From Streptomyces sp. RKAG290 (lineage in GTDB: Bacteria; Actinomycetota; Actinomycetes; Streptomycetales; Streptomycetaceae): 64,000 nt of DNA. Shown one piece after another: positions 8,410 to 16,159 of the stretch (positions within the stretch are counted from its first letter, which is position 1; each line of letters opens with the position of its first letter). The notes beneath the pieces were generated by a model that had not been told where the DNA came from, did not search any database, and worked only from the letters and a program-made list of their open reading frames with translations. Position numbers and translations under genes: made by a program. The stretch is taken from positions 124,001 to 188,000 of the forward strand of contig NZ_JAJOZC010000001.1 of NCBI RefSeq assembly GCF_023701695.1, given 5' to 3'.

Positions 8410-9134
8410 GCGATCTCCCTGCCCTTCGCGAGGTCGTCGTGGTTGTCGATCTCGACCCAGGTCACCTCGCCGATGGGGGCCACGTCGACGGTGAAGCCGC
8501 GGTTGACGAGCTCCTGGTAGCCGTCCTCGTAGTAGAGGTCCGGGTCGCGCTCGAAGGTCGCCTTGAGTGCGTCGGCGAGCTCCTCGGCGGCCTCGGCCTC
8601 GATGAGGGTGACACCGATGTACTCGCCGGTGGCGGTGGCCGGGTCCATCAGCTTCGTGATCCGCTGAACGCCCTTGTCACCTTCGGTGATGACCTTCATC
8701 TCCTCGTCGGCGAGGTTCTTCACCGTGTCGAGGGCGAGGATGATCTTCTGGCCCTTGCCGCGGGCGTCCAGCAGGGTCCGCTCGACGGAGACCGGGTGCA
8801 CGGTGTCGCCGTTGGCGAGGATCACGCCGCGCTTGAGGACCTCACGGGCGCACCACAGGGAGTAGGCGTTGTTCCACTCCTCGGCCTTGTCGTTGTCGAC
8901 GAGGGTGAGCTTCAGGCCGTACTTGGCCTCCAGCTCGGCCTTGCGGTCGTAGACCGCTTCCTTGCGGTAGCCGACGACGATCGCGACCTCGGTGAGCCCG
9001 ATCTCCGCGAAGTTGGCCAGCGTGAGATCCAGGACGGTCTTCTCGCCGTCCACCGGCACGAGCGCCTTGGGGAGCGTGTCGGTGTAGGGGCGCAGACGCC
9101 TTCCTGCGCCGGCTGCCAGTACGAGGCCGATCAT
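8397..9134 (-). CDS. Sugar/polyol-phosphate nucleotidyltransferase (LicC/IPCT-like cytidylyltransferase)
   Basis: Rossmann-type NTP transferase, 245 residues. The pyrophosphorylase signature is LVLAAGAGRRLRPYT (residues 4-18), followed by PKALVPV (22-28), with metal-binding NGD (ILANGDTVHP) and EEWNNAYSLW, a pattern seen in phosphocholine- and inositol-phosphate cytidylyltransferases. The ATG at 9134 overlaps the upstream stop (ATGA). Between a polyol-phosphate dehydrogenase and two CDP-alcohol transferases, it most simply makes the CDP-polyol donor. This adjacency resembles the fused IPCT-DIPPS enzymes of thermophiles that make di-myo-inositol phosphate. Substrate not proven. Confidence 0.85.
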   Translation of the reverse strand: MIGLVLAAGAGRRLRPYTDTLPKALVPVDGEKTVLDLTLANFAEIGLTEVAIVVGYRKEAVYDRKAELEAKYGLKLTLVDNDKAEEWNNAYSLWCAREVLKRGVILANGDTVHPVSVERTLLDARGKGQKIILALDTVKNLADEEMKVITEGDKGVQRITKLMDPATATGEYIGVTLIEAEAAEELADALKATFERDPDLYYEDGYQELVNRGFTVDVAPIGEVTWVEIDNHDDLAKGREIACQY

Positions 9135-10963
9135 GCGGGTTCTCCTTCGTCGTGAACGGCGGGTGCCCCGGAGGACACCCAGAAGCGGATGGACTCCACC
9201 AGCACGACCAGTGCCACGGCCACTGCGAGAGCGGTGAGTGCCACGGTGAAGCCCGACGCTCCGGTGAGTACGGCGGCGAGCACGGCCACCACCAGGGTCC
9301 GGCCCTCGTGCCCGCCGATCGTGCGCACCAGCCACTGGGGCGGCGCGCCGGTGCCGCCTCGAATGCGGTACACCGTGTCGTAGTGATGGTAGGCGACGGC
9401 CGACACGAGTCCGAAGGCCGCGGGAAGCGCGCCGTCGATGTCGCTGCGGGCGGCCAGGGCGAGGACCGTGCAGTATTCGGCCGCCCGGAAGACCGGGGGT
9501 ACGAGCCAGTCGAGCGCGCCCTTGAGGGGGCGGGCCACGGCTATGCCGGAGCACACCACGTAGAAGACCGCGGCGATGATCATCTGGCGGCTGCCGAACG
9601 GCTGCAGCAGTGCGGCGGCGACCAGCGCGCCGGCGCCGACGACGGCCACCACCGGCGCGGTCCAGGCGCCCGGGATCCGGGGACCGCGGGCCGCCACGAG
9701 CTGGGCGAGCGGTCCGGAGTCGGCGAGGTCCGCCAGTGCCTGGGCGGCCCGGTCGGTGCGGCTCGCCTTGCGTGTCAGGGAGCGCAGCAGCCGGCCGGCG
9801 GTGGTGTAGCAGGCCGCGAAACTGCAGCCGACGAGCAGGGCGTAGAAGACGATCCGCGGGGTGGTCACCGCGGTCAGTACGGCGATCATCGCCCAGCGCT
9901 CGCCGATCGGGAGCACGATCATCCGGCGCAGCCAGACCGTCCAGCCGACGCTGTCGAGCTTGTCGGAGAGCGCGGCCGTGGGGCTCGAGTTCGCCACCGC
10001 GTCGTGGTTCGCCTCGTTGAACGAGAAGTCGATGACGTGACGGCAGGACTGCAGCACCATCGCGCCGAGCGCCAGGGCCCAGACGTCGTCGCCACCACGG
10101 GCGGCGCCGAGTGCCAGGCCGGCGTAGTAGGCGTACTCCTTGGCGCGGTCGAAGGTGGCGTCCAGCCAGGCGCCCATCGTCGAGTACTGCAGCGAGTAAC
10201 GGGCGAGCTGCCCGTCCGTGCAGTCCAGGACGAAGGAGAAGAGCAGCAGCAGGCCCGCTGCGACGTACCCGCCCCGGGTGCCGGTGGCCGCGCAGCCGGC
10301 CGCGATCAGCGCGGTCAGCAGGGAGGCGGTCGTGACCTGGTTCGGGGTGAACCCGCGGCGCGCGCACCAGCGGGCGAGGTAGCGCGAGTAGGGGCTGATG
10401 CAGTAGGTGGTGAAGAAGCCGTCGCGGGCCTTCACGGCGCTGCGCAGCCGGACCGCCTCGTCGTCGACGGCGGCGACACCGGAGAGAGCGATGGTGCGTG
10501 CGGCCTCGTCCACCGGCACTGCCGCGACGAGCGAGCCGAGCTCCGGGCGCTGCACGGGGGTGCCCTCGGCGTCCATCGTGGCGGCGAGCCGGCCGGGCAC
10601 GGTGCGGTCCTCGACCGCGACGGTGCTGCCGGGCGGTCCGGTGGGGACGCCGGCGCCGACCGCCTCGGTGGTGCTGCGCAGTGCGCGGACCAGCGCGGGT
10701 CGTGCCTCGGGCTGCGCGGTGAGCGCGCCGGGAACGGCGGCGGCGGGGAAGCGGGGGTCGGTCAGTCCGAGCCGCAGGGCGTGGACATGGCCGACGAAGC
10801 GGGGGTCGACGAGTGCGACCCGGCTGTCGGTGGGGACGGCGGACAGCAGCCGGGCAGCTTCGCTGACATCGGCGGCGGCCTGTACGTCGAAGCCCAGTGA
10901 TCGCAGATCGTCCTCGATGGACGATCCGGGTACCGGAGCACCTGTGAGAATGGCGGTCGACAG
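9131..10963 (-). CDS. DUF5941-like / CDP-alcohol phosphatidyltransferase membrane protein, CTG start
   Basis: 610-residue protein. The N-terminal half (about 1-210) is soluble and starts STAILTGAPVPGSSIEDDLRS; the rest is membrane-embedded. The complete CDP-alcohol motif is present: D247-x2-D250-G-x2-A-R-x8-G-x3-D268-x3-D272. A second hydrophobic block of about 200 residues follows, which I match by memory to the DUF5941 family. The frame has no ATG/GTG near its beginning. A stop sits six bases upstream of CTG 10963, which has an AAGGAG ribosome site nine bases before it, so CTG is the best start. First gene of the operon, divergent from galE. The intact fourth aspartate makes this the stronger catalyst of the two CDP-alcohol enzymes. 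Confidence 0.82.
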   Translation of the reverse strand: MSTAILTGAPVPGSSIEDDLRSLGFDVQAAADVSEAARLLSAVPTDSRVALVDPRFVGHVHALRLGLTDPRFPAAAVPGALTAQPEARPALVRALRSTTEAVGAGVPTGPPGSTVAVEDRTVPGRLAATMDAEGTPVQRPELGSLVAAVPVDEAARTIALSGVAAVDDEAVRLRSAVKARDGFFTTYCISPYSRYLARWCARRGFTPNQVTTASLLTALIAAGCAATGTRGGYVAAGLLLLFSFVLDCTDGQLARYSLQYSTMGAWLDATFDRAKEYAYYAGLALGAARGGDDVWALALGAMVLQSCRHVIDFSFNEANHDAVANSSPTAALSDKLDSVGWTVWLRRMIVLPIGERWAMIAVLTAVTTPRIVFYALLVGCSFAACYTTAGRLLRSLTRKASRTDRAAQALADLADSGPLAQLVAARGPRIPGAWTAPVVAVVGAGALVAAALLQPFGSRQMIIAAVFYVVCSGIAVARPLKGALDWLVPPVFRAAEYCTVLALAARSDIDGALPAAFGLVSAVAYHHYDTVYRIRGGTGAPPQWLVRTIGGHEGRTLVVAVLAAVLTGASGFTVALTALAVAVALVVLVESIRFWVSSGAPAVHDEGEPA

Positions 10964-10972
10964 ACGAACTCA

Positions 10973-10978
10973 CTCCTT
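10973..10978 (-). promoter_or_regulatory. Ribosome-binding site that selects a CTG start
   Basis: AAGGAG on the minus strand, nine bases before CTG 10963. An in-frame TGA lies between the site and the CTG, and no ATG, GTG or TTG follows for many codons, so this site fixes the unusual start. Confidence 0.65.
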
Positions 10979-11041
10979 GGTGCTGACACGGGTCGGCGCG
11001 CGACAGTGCGGCCCCGATGCGGGCCGGCGGCATGTCGGCAG

Positions 11042-11047
11042 AGGCTA
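11042..11047 (-). promoter_or_regulatory. Candidate -10 box of the glycan operon
   Basis: TAGCCT on the minus strand within GATAGCCTC, about 80 bases before the CTG start. It matches TAnnnT, but no good -35 was found. Confidence 0.3.
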
Positions 11048-11178
11048 TCGGATGAACGGAAGCGGGAGTTCACTGCCCGTTTATGCTCCGTTCCGGGCGG
11101 ACCGGGATCATGCGGCGCCGTCCGCGATCATCATCGTCGATGGCCGCCTCGCCTGACAAAACGCGGTGGGACAGCCCT

Positions 11179-11184
11179 TAGGCT
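11179..11184 (+). promoter_or_regulatory. -10 box of a leaderless galE promoter
   Basis: TAGGCT followed by seven bases and then the galE ATG at 11192, the usual spacing for leaderless Streptomyces genes. There is no Shine-Dalgarno sequence before the ATG. A CTGACA upstream is too distant (20 bases) to be a standard -35. Confidence 0.55.
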
Positions 11185-11191
11185 GGCCCGC

Positions 11192-12175
11192 ATGACATGG
11201 CTGATCACAGGCGGGGCCGGATATATCGGGGCACACGTGGTGCGGGCCATGAAGGAGGCCGGCGAGCGGGTGGTCGTGGTCGATGACCTCTCCTCCGGCA
11301 ATCCGGACCGGCTGCCGGACGACGTCCCGCTGGTCCGGGGCTCGGCGGCCGACCGCGCACTGCTGGACCGGGTGCTGGCGGAGCACGCGGTGACGGGTGT
11401 GGTCCATCTCGCAGCGAAGAAGCAGGTCGGCGAGTCCGTCGAGAAGCCGCTCCTGTACTACCGGGAGAACGTCGGCGGGCTGACCGTCCTGCTGGAGGCC
11501 GTCGTGGCCGCCGGCGTGCGGCGCTTCCTGTTCTCCTCCTCGGCCGCGGTCTACGGCGTACCGGAGGCGGAGCTGATCACCGAGGAGGCTCCTTGCGTCC
11601 CGATCAATCCGTACGGTGAGACCAAGCTCGCCGGGGAGTGGCTGGTCCGGGCGGCCGGGAAGGCGCACGGGCTGTCGACCGGCTGTCTGCGCTACTTCAA
11701 CGTGGCCGGCGCCGCCGGGCCGGAACTGTCGGACACCGGTGTCTTCAACGTGATTCCGATGTTCTTCGACCGGCTCACCCGCGGTGAGGCCCCGCGGATC
11801 TTCGGTGACGACTACGCCACCCCCGACGGCACCTGCATCCGCGACTACATCCACGTGGCCGACCTGGCCGACGCGCACCTGGCCGTCGCCCGGCAGCTGG
11901 CCGCGCAGGACGTCCCCGGCGACCTGACCGTGAACATCGGCCGCGGCGAGGGCGTCTCGGTGCGCGAGCTGGCGGATCTGGTGGCGGAGATCACCGGTAT
12001 CGACCGGAAGCCCGAGGTCGAGCCGCGCCGGGCCGGGGACGCGTCGAAGGCCGTCGCGTCCTGCGAGCGGATCTCCGGGGAGCTGGGCTGGACGGCCCGG
12101 CGCGGGGTGCGCGAGATGGTCGGGTCGGCCTGGCAGGGCTGGCAGTTGCACCACCCCGGCACGACCGCTCCATGA
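11192..12175 (+). CDS. galE: UDP-glucose 4-epimerase
   Basis: NAD-dependent short-chain dehydrogenase/reductase that interconverts UDP-glucose and UDP-galactose. The N-terminus MTWLITGGAGYIGAHVV carries the GxxGxxG motif (residues 7-13). The catalytic Ser lies in FLFSSSAAVYG and the YxxxK pair in NPYGETKLAGEW; RYFNVAGA and RDYIHVADL are GalE hallmarks. 327 residues, the normal length. It diverges from the glycan-export operon, to which it may supply UDP-galactose, although the epimerase is general. ATG 11192 was chosen because the family N-terminus starts exactly there. Confidence 0.93.
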   Translation: MTWLITGGAGYIGAHVVRAMKEAGERVVVVDDLSSGNPDRLPDDVPLVRGSAADRALLDRVLAEHAVTGVVHLAAKKQVGESVEKPLLYYRENVGGLTVLLEAVVAAGVRRFLFSSSAAVYGVPEAELITEEAPCVPINPYGETKLAGEWLVRAAGKAHGLSTGCLRYFNVAGAAGPELSDTGVFNVIPMFFDRLTRGEAPRIFGDDYATPDGTCIRDYIHVADLADAHLAVARQLAAQDVPGDLTVNIGRGEGVSVRELADLVAEITGIDRKPEVEPRRAGDASKAVASCERISGELGWTARRGVREMVGSAWQGWQLHHPGTTAP

Positions 12176-12342
12176 GCTGCCCCGGCTGTCGGGCCACTGC
12201 GCTGACCTGCGGCCATTTCCGCAGGTCAGAGCAGTTGACAACGGTGTTCACTGCCGTGTTGCCCGATACCCCCCGCCCGTAGTTCACTGGCAGTACTCGG
12301 GCGAGCGCGCCCGATTCCGCGAGACGACCGGGAGGCGTCCCC

Positions 12343-13284
12343 ATGGGGGCTGGGCACGATCACGGACATACGCACGGCGGGCCCGCACCCACGGGCACCG
12401 CGGCCGCCGCGTACAAGGGACGCCTGCGGATCGCGCTGTACATCACGCTCACCGTGACGGTCATGGAGATCGTCGGGGGGCTGCTGTCCGGCTCCCTCGC
12501 GCTGATCGCCGACGCGGCCCACATGGCGACCGACGCCCTGGGGCTCGGCATGGCCCTGCTCGCCATCCACTTCGCCAACAAGCCTGCCGGACCGAACCGC
12601 ACCTTCGGCTACGCCCGTGCCGAGATCCTCGCCGCGCTGGCCAACTGTCTGCTGCTGCTCGGGGTGGGCGGCTACCTCCTCTTCGAGGCGGTGGAGCGCT
12701 TCATCACCCCGACCGGGACCAGGGGCGGCCTGACGATCGCCTTCGCCCTGGTCGGCCTGGTCGCGAACCTGGTGTCGCTGTCCCTGCTGACCCGCGGGCG
12801 CAAGGACAGCCTCAATGTGCGCGGCGCCTATCTGGAGGTGCTCGCGGACACCCTCGGTTCGGTCACCGTGCTGGTGTCGGCGGGCATCATCCTGGCCACC
12901 GGCTGGCAGGCGGCGGACCCGATCGCCTCGCTGGTCATCGGGCTCATGATCGTTCCACGTACGGTGAAGCTGCTCAGGGAGACGCTGAACGTCCTGCTGG
13001 AGTCGGCGCCCCAGGGCGTGGACATGAGCGAGGTACGCGACCACATCACGGCCCTGCCCGGAGTGCTGGACGTGCATGACCTGCACGCCTGGACGATCAC
13101 CTCGGGCATGCCGGTGCTCTCCGCCCATGTGGTGGTGCATCAGGAGCTGCTCGACTCGATCGGGCACGAGAAGCTCCTGCACGAGCTGCAGGGCTGCCTC
13201 GGCGACCACTTCGACGTCGAGCACTGCACCTTCCAGCTGGAGCCGAGCGGGCACGCGGAGCACGAGGCGAAGCTCTGCCACTGA
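12343..13284 (+). CDS. Cation diffusion facilitator (Zn/Co/Cd exporter, CzcD-like)
   Basis: 313 residues with a His-rich N-terminus (GHDHGHTHGG) and six transmembrane helices, then a cytoplasmic C-terminal metal domain (DVHDLHAWTI). In TM2 the metal site is H60/D64 within IADAAHMATDA. In TM5 the usual His-x3-Asp pair appears as E165-x3-D169 (YLEVLADTLGS), a His-to-Glu change that may alter metal preference. The family exchanges cytosolic divalent metal for protons. Located 167 bases after galE on the same strand. A TTGACA occurs near 12235 but no matching -10 was found. Confidence 0.92.
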   Translation: MGAGHDHGHTHGGPAPTGTAAAAYKGRLRIALYITLTVTVMEIVGGLLSGSLALIADAAHMATDALGLGMALLAIHFANKPAGPNRTFGYARAEILAALANCLLLLGVGGYLLFEAVERFITPTGTRGGLTIAFALVGLVANLVSLSLLTRGRKDSLNVRGAYLEVLADTLGSVTVLVSAGIILATGWQAADPIASLVIGLMIVPRTVKLLRETLNVLLESAPQGVDMSEVRDHITALPGVLDVHDLHAWTITSGMPVLSAHVVVHQELLDSIGHEKLLHELQGCLGDHFDVEHCTFQLEPSGHAEHEAKLCH

Positions 13285-13376
13285 CCGAGGGCGTCAGGAC
13301 CGGCGGTGTAGGGTTTTCGCAGAGGTGTACGAGCCTGTGCCCGCGTGAGATCCGCGACCGAGAGGAGCTGGGGTTG

Positions 13377-13445
13377 ATGACCGTCGCCACCGCGCCTGCC
13401 CGGCGCACCACCCGGTCCTGCTTCACTTCCAGGGTCCCCGGCTGA
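13377..13445 (+). other. Possible 22-codon open frame upstream of the acetyltransferase gene
   Basis: ATG 13377 is preceded by GAGAGGAGC and encodes MTVATAPARRTTRSCFTSRV plus two residues before TGA. It could be a leader peptide or chance. Nothing links it to a known leader, and no attenuator hairpin is evident before the next gene. Confidence 0.2.
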
Positions 13446-13510
13446 CGGCTGTCCCGTAATCCCCGGTGGGTCAGCGCCAACGGAGCCCGCTCACCCAAGG
13501 ATTTCCCACG

Positions 13511-14101
13511 TTGAGCGACAACGATCACTCCATGCACGACACAGCATCTCCCTCCCGGGGCCCCGGCCCGGTGCGGCCGGCTGCCGGTACCGGCGGCCTC
13601 TGGACGACCCGCCCGGAGACGGCGACGGACGTCCGCGCGGTGCACGCGGTCAACGCGGCCGCGTTCCCGACGCACGCCGAGGCCGATCTGGTGGACGCGC
13701 TCCGCGAGGACGCCGCCGCCTGGCTGCCGGGCCTCTCCTACGTCGCGGAGGCGGCCGACGGATCCGTGGCCGCCTTCGCCCTGCTCACCCGCTGCCTGGT
13801 CGGGGGCGCGCCGGCACTGGCGCTGGCCCCGGTGGCCACGGCCCCGGAACATCAACGCCGGGGCGCCGGGCAGGCCGTGGTGCACGCCGTGCTCGACGCG
13901 GCGCGGCGGCGAGGGGAGCCGCTGGTCCTGGTGCTCGGTCATCCGGAGTACTACCCGAGGTTCGGCTTCGAACGCGCGTCGGGGTACGGGATCCGGCCAG
14001 ACTTCGAGGTGCCCGACGAGGCGATGATGGCCCTGGTCCTCGATGATTCCGTGCCTGTTCCCCCGGGCACGATTCAGTACCCGGCGGCGTTCGGGGTCTG
14101 A
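13511..14101 (+). CDS. GNAT-family N-acetyltransferase (YhbS-like)
   Basis: Acetyl-CoA-dependent acyltransferase, unknown acceptor. The core is about residues 25-196: TTRPETATDVRAVHAVNAAA at the start, acetyl-CoA pyrophosphate loop in APEHQRRGAGQAVV (the Q/RxxGxG/A motif), and LVLGHPEYYPRFGFERA, a signature of the YhbS subgroup. Start choice: TTG 13511 has AAGGA about ten bases upstream. ATG 13532 and GTG 13466 are alternatives, as the first 30 residues are not conserved-looking. It stands alone between the metal exporter and idi. Confidence 0.88.
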   Translation: MSDNDHSMHDTASPSRGPGPVRPAAGTGGLWTTRPETATDVRAVHAVNAAAFPTHAEADLVDALREDAAAWLPGLSYVAEAADGSVAAFALLTRCLVGGAPALALAPVATAPEHQRRGAGQAVVHAVLDAARRRGEPLVLVLGHPEYYPRFGFERASGYGIRPDFEVPDEAMMALVLDDSVPVPPGTIQYPAAFGV

Positions 14102-14249
14102 CGCGCCGTCCGGCCCCGCCGCCCCCGGCCGGCGGGGCGGGGCCGGACATGCCAGCACCCGAAGTGCGGACAAGCCGCTTTTGTACGGCAGACTTGAGCA
14201 GACTCGACGGGACCGGCGCACGGGGCCGGGACCACAGCGAAGGATGGGT

Positions 14250-14843
14250 ATGCCGACCACACCAGCCACCGCGGCGAACAGCTCGTCGAACGGCACAGCA
14301 GAAGCGATCATGCTCGAACTGGTCGACGAGAACGGCACCACCATCGGCACGGCGGAGAAGCTCGCCGCCCACCAGGCGCCCGGCCAACTGCACCGGGCGT
14401 TCTCCGTGTTCCTCTTCGACGAGCAGGGCCGGCTGCTGCTGCAGCAGCGCGCCCTGGGCAAGTACCACTCCCCCGGTGTCTGGTCCAACACCTGTTGCGG
14501 TCACCCGTATCCGGGCGAGGCGCCCTTCGCCGCCGCAGCCCGCCGGACGTACGAGGAGCTGGGCATCTCCCCCTCGCTGCTGGCCGAGGCGGGCACCGTC
14601 CGCTACAACCACCCTGACCCGGCCTCGGGTCTGGTGGAGCAGGAGTTCAACCACCTCTTCGTGGGCATGGCGCAGGAGCAGCTGCGGCCGGACCCGGAGG
14701 AGGTGGGCGAGACGGCTTTCGTGTCGGCCGCCGAACTGACCGAACGGCATGCCAGGGCGCCGTTCTCGGCCTGGTTCATGACGGTGCTGGATGCCGCAAG
14801 GCCCGCGGTCCGCGAGCTGACCGGCCCGTCCGCCGGCTGGTAG
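14250..14843 (+). CDS. idi: Isopentenyl-diphosphate delta-isomerase, type I
   Basis: Isomerises IPP to DMAPP, providing the allylic primer for prenyl chains such as the squalene used by the nearby hopanoid genes. Nudix-like fold of 197 residues. Metal and catalytic residues line up with the E. coli enzyme: H41 and H48 (AAHQAPGQLHRAF), C83 and H85 (NTCCGHP), E130 and E132 (LVEQEF). ATG 14250 has GAAGGA at proper distance; an in-frame ATG two codons earlier is less well spaced. An extra cysteine precedes the catalytic one (CC). Confidence 0.95.
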   Translation: MPTTPATAANSSSNGTAEAIMLELVDENGTTIGTAEKLAAHQAPGQLHRAFSVFLFDEQGRLLLQQRALGKYHSPGVWSNTCCGHPYPGEAPFAAAARRTYEELGISPSLLAEAGTVRYNHPDPASGLVEQEFNHLFVGMAQEQLRPDPEEVGETAFVSAAELTERHARAPFSAWFMTVLDAARPAVRELTGPSAGW

Positions 14844-14865
14844 GGCGGCCGGCGGCGCGGAAGGG

Positions 14866-15321
14866 TCAGAGGTGGCTGCTGAGCGGCAGCGCCGCCCAGA
14901 TGACCTTTCCGCCGCCCGCGGTGTGCTCCACGTCGCAGGTGCCGCCCGCCTCCCGGGTGATCTCCCGGACCAGCAGCAGCCCGCGCCCGCCCGTCTGCGC
15001 GTAGTCCGTCTCCAGCGCCGTCGGGCGGTACGGATGGTTGTCCTCGACGGACACCCTGATCCATTCGGCGCCCACGGCCACCTCCACCGCGAGCTCCGGG
15101 GAGAGCAGCGCCGCGTGCTTCACGGCGTTGGTGACCAGCTCGGAGACGATGAGCAGCAGCCCCTGGGCGATGTCGTCGTCCAGGGGCACGCCCTGGCGCT
15201 CCAGCAGGTCCCGTACGGCGTGCCGGGCCTGGGGTACGGAGACGTCCGTGGCCGGGGCGGTGAACCGCCAGACCCCTTCGTACGACACGGGCCGGGCAGG
15301 GACACTCCCGCGGCTCTCCAT
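14866..15321 (-). CDS. RsbW-like ATP-binding protein (GHKL serine kinase / anti-sigma-type)
   Basis: 151 residues, a single HATPase_c domain. The N-box is ELVTNAVKHA (N65) and the G-boxes are VEDNHP and QTGGRGLLLV. Streptomyces encode many of these stand-alone ATPases; a few are anti-sigma factors, most have no known partner. No sigma factor or anti-anti-sigma gene is adjacent, so the target is unknown. ATG 15321 follows no strong ribosome site. It converges on idi, ending 22 bases past its stop. Confidence 0.85.
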   Translation of the reverse strand: MESRGSVPARPVSYEGVWRFTAPATDVSVPQARHAVRDLLERQGVPLDDDIAQGLLLIVSELVTNAVKHAALLSPELAVEVAVGAEWIRVSVEDNHPYRPTALETDYAQTGGRGLLLVREITREAGGTCDVEHTAGGGKVIWAALPLSSHL

Positions 15322-15455
15322 AGACCGGTACCCGCTCTCCACTCGATGGTGACTGCACGTCGAGTACAGGGTGCGGGGCGTAGTTGGTCCGGTCCGTACC
15401 ACTGAACAGAAGTCGACTTCTATCGGCGCAACTTGACCGAATAGCTGCGAGCGTG

Positions 15456-16082
15456 TCAGTTGTCGGACCGCTTTTGGCCTTCTCCCGCAGCCTGGTCCGG
15501 CTCCTCCCCGGGTGCCATCTGATCCGACACCATCGAGACGATCCGGCGGCCGCCGACACCGATGGCGATGAGCCCTAGTCCGTCGAAGAGCAGGGCGAGC
15601 GAGAAGAAGCAGCCGAGCACGTAGAGGCTGCTGTGGGGCCAGTCGAAGAGGACCAGCAGGCCCAGCAGCAGGCCGAAGGCGCCCTGCAGGAGAGTCCAGC
15701 CGAACTGCGGCCCGCGCACCACGACACTGCCGACCAGGCGGAACACCCCACCGGTCAGGAAGAGCAGCGCGGCGAACATGGTCAGCGCCTCGGCTGTGCC
15801 GTGGGGGTGGCGGATGACGACTACTCCGGCGGCGATGTTCAGCGCGGCGACCACCACGCCCAGCCAGAAGTAGCTGGTCCCGCGCGACTGGACCGCGTGG
15901 AGCAGCCCGACCAGGCCGCCGATCAGCAGCAGCCAGCCGAAGAGGATCATCGAGGTGAGCGTCGCGACCCCGGTGTAGACGAGTCCGACCAGACCGGCGA
16001 CGACGAGGACAATGCCGAGCAGGGCAAGGCCGCCGAAACTGCGGCTGAGCTTCCTGCCTTCTTTCGCGGGATCGGCCACCAC
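15456..16082 (-). CDS. HdeD-like (DUF308) membrane protein
   Basis: 208 residues with six predicted membrane helices arranged as paired GG-rich segments (LALLGIVLVVAGLVGLVYTG, MILFGWLLLIGGLVGLLHAV and so on), the repeat pattern of the DUF308/HdeD family. E. coli HdeD is linked to acid resistance; the function of actinobacterial members is unknown. The C-terminal 25 residues are polar (PGEEPDQAAGEGQKRSDN). It starts at GTG 16082, 77 bases from the divergent crotonase gene. Confidence 0.85.
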   Translation of the reverse strand: MVADPAKEGRKLSRSFGGLALLGIVLVVAGLVGLVYTGVATLTSMILFGWLLLIGGLVGLLHAVQSRGTSYFWLGVVVAALNIAAGVVVIRHPHGTAEALTMFAALLFLTGGVFRLVGSVVVRGPQFGWTLLQGAFGLLLGLLVLFDWPHSSLYVLGCFFSLALLFDGLGLIAIGVGGRRIVSMVSDQMAPGEEPDQAAGEGQKRSDN

Positions 16083-16146
16083 AGGCTCCTCGGGGTGCGT
16101 GCGTGCTTCGCGGCCCCTCCCTGATCATAGGTTCGAACAGTGCCGA

Positions 16147-16152
16147 TAGCAT
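16147..16152 (+). promoter_or_regulatory. -10 box of a leaderless crotonase promoter
   Basis: TAGCAT followed by seven bases and ATG 16160; no ribosome-binding site is present. Confidence 0.45.
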
Positions 16153-16159
16153 CCGGCGC

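Noticed and set aside
9135..11033. N-terminal extension of the nucleotidyltransferase frame across the DUF5941-like gene
   Set aside because: Arg/Pro-rich shadow; the nucleotidyltransferase signature begins exactly at ATG 9134, which forms an ATGA overlap.
13377..13445. Cysteine-containing 22-codon frame as a regulatory leader
   Set aside because: No attenuator structure and no reason for cysteine control of a GNAT gene; kept only as a low-confidence feature.
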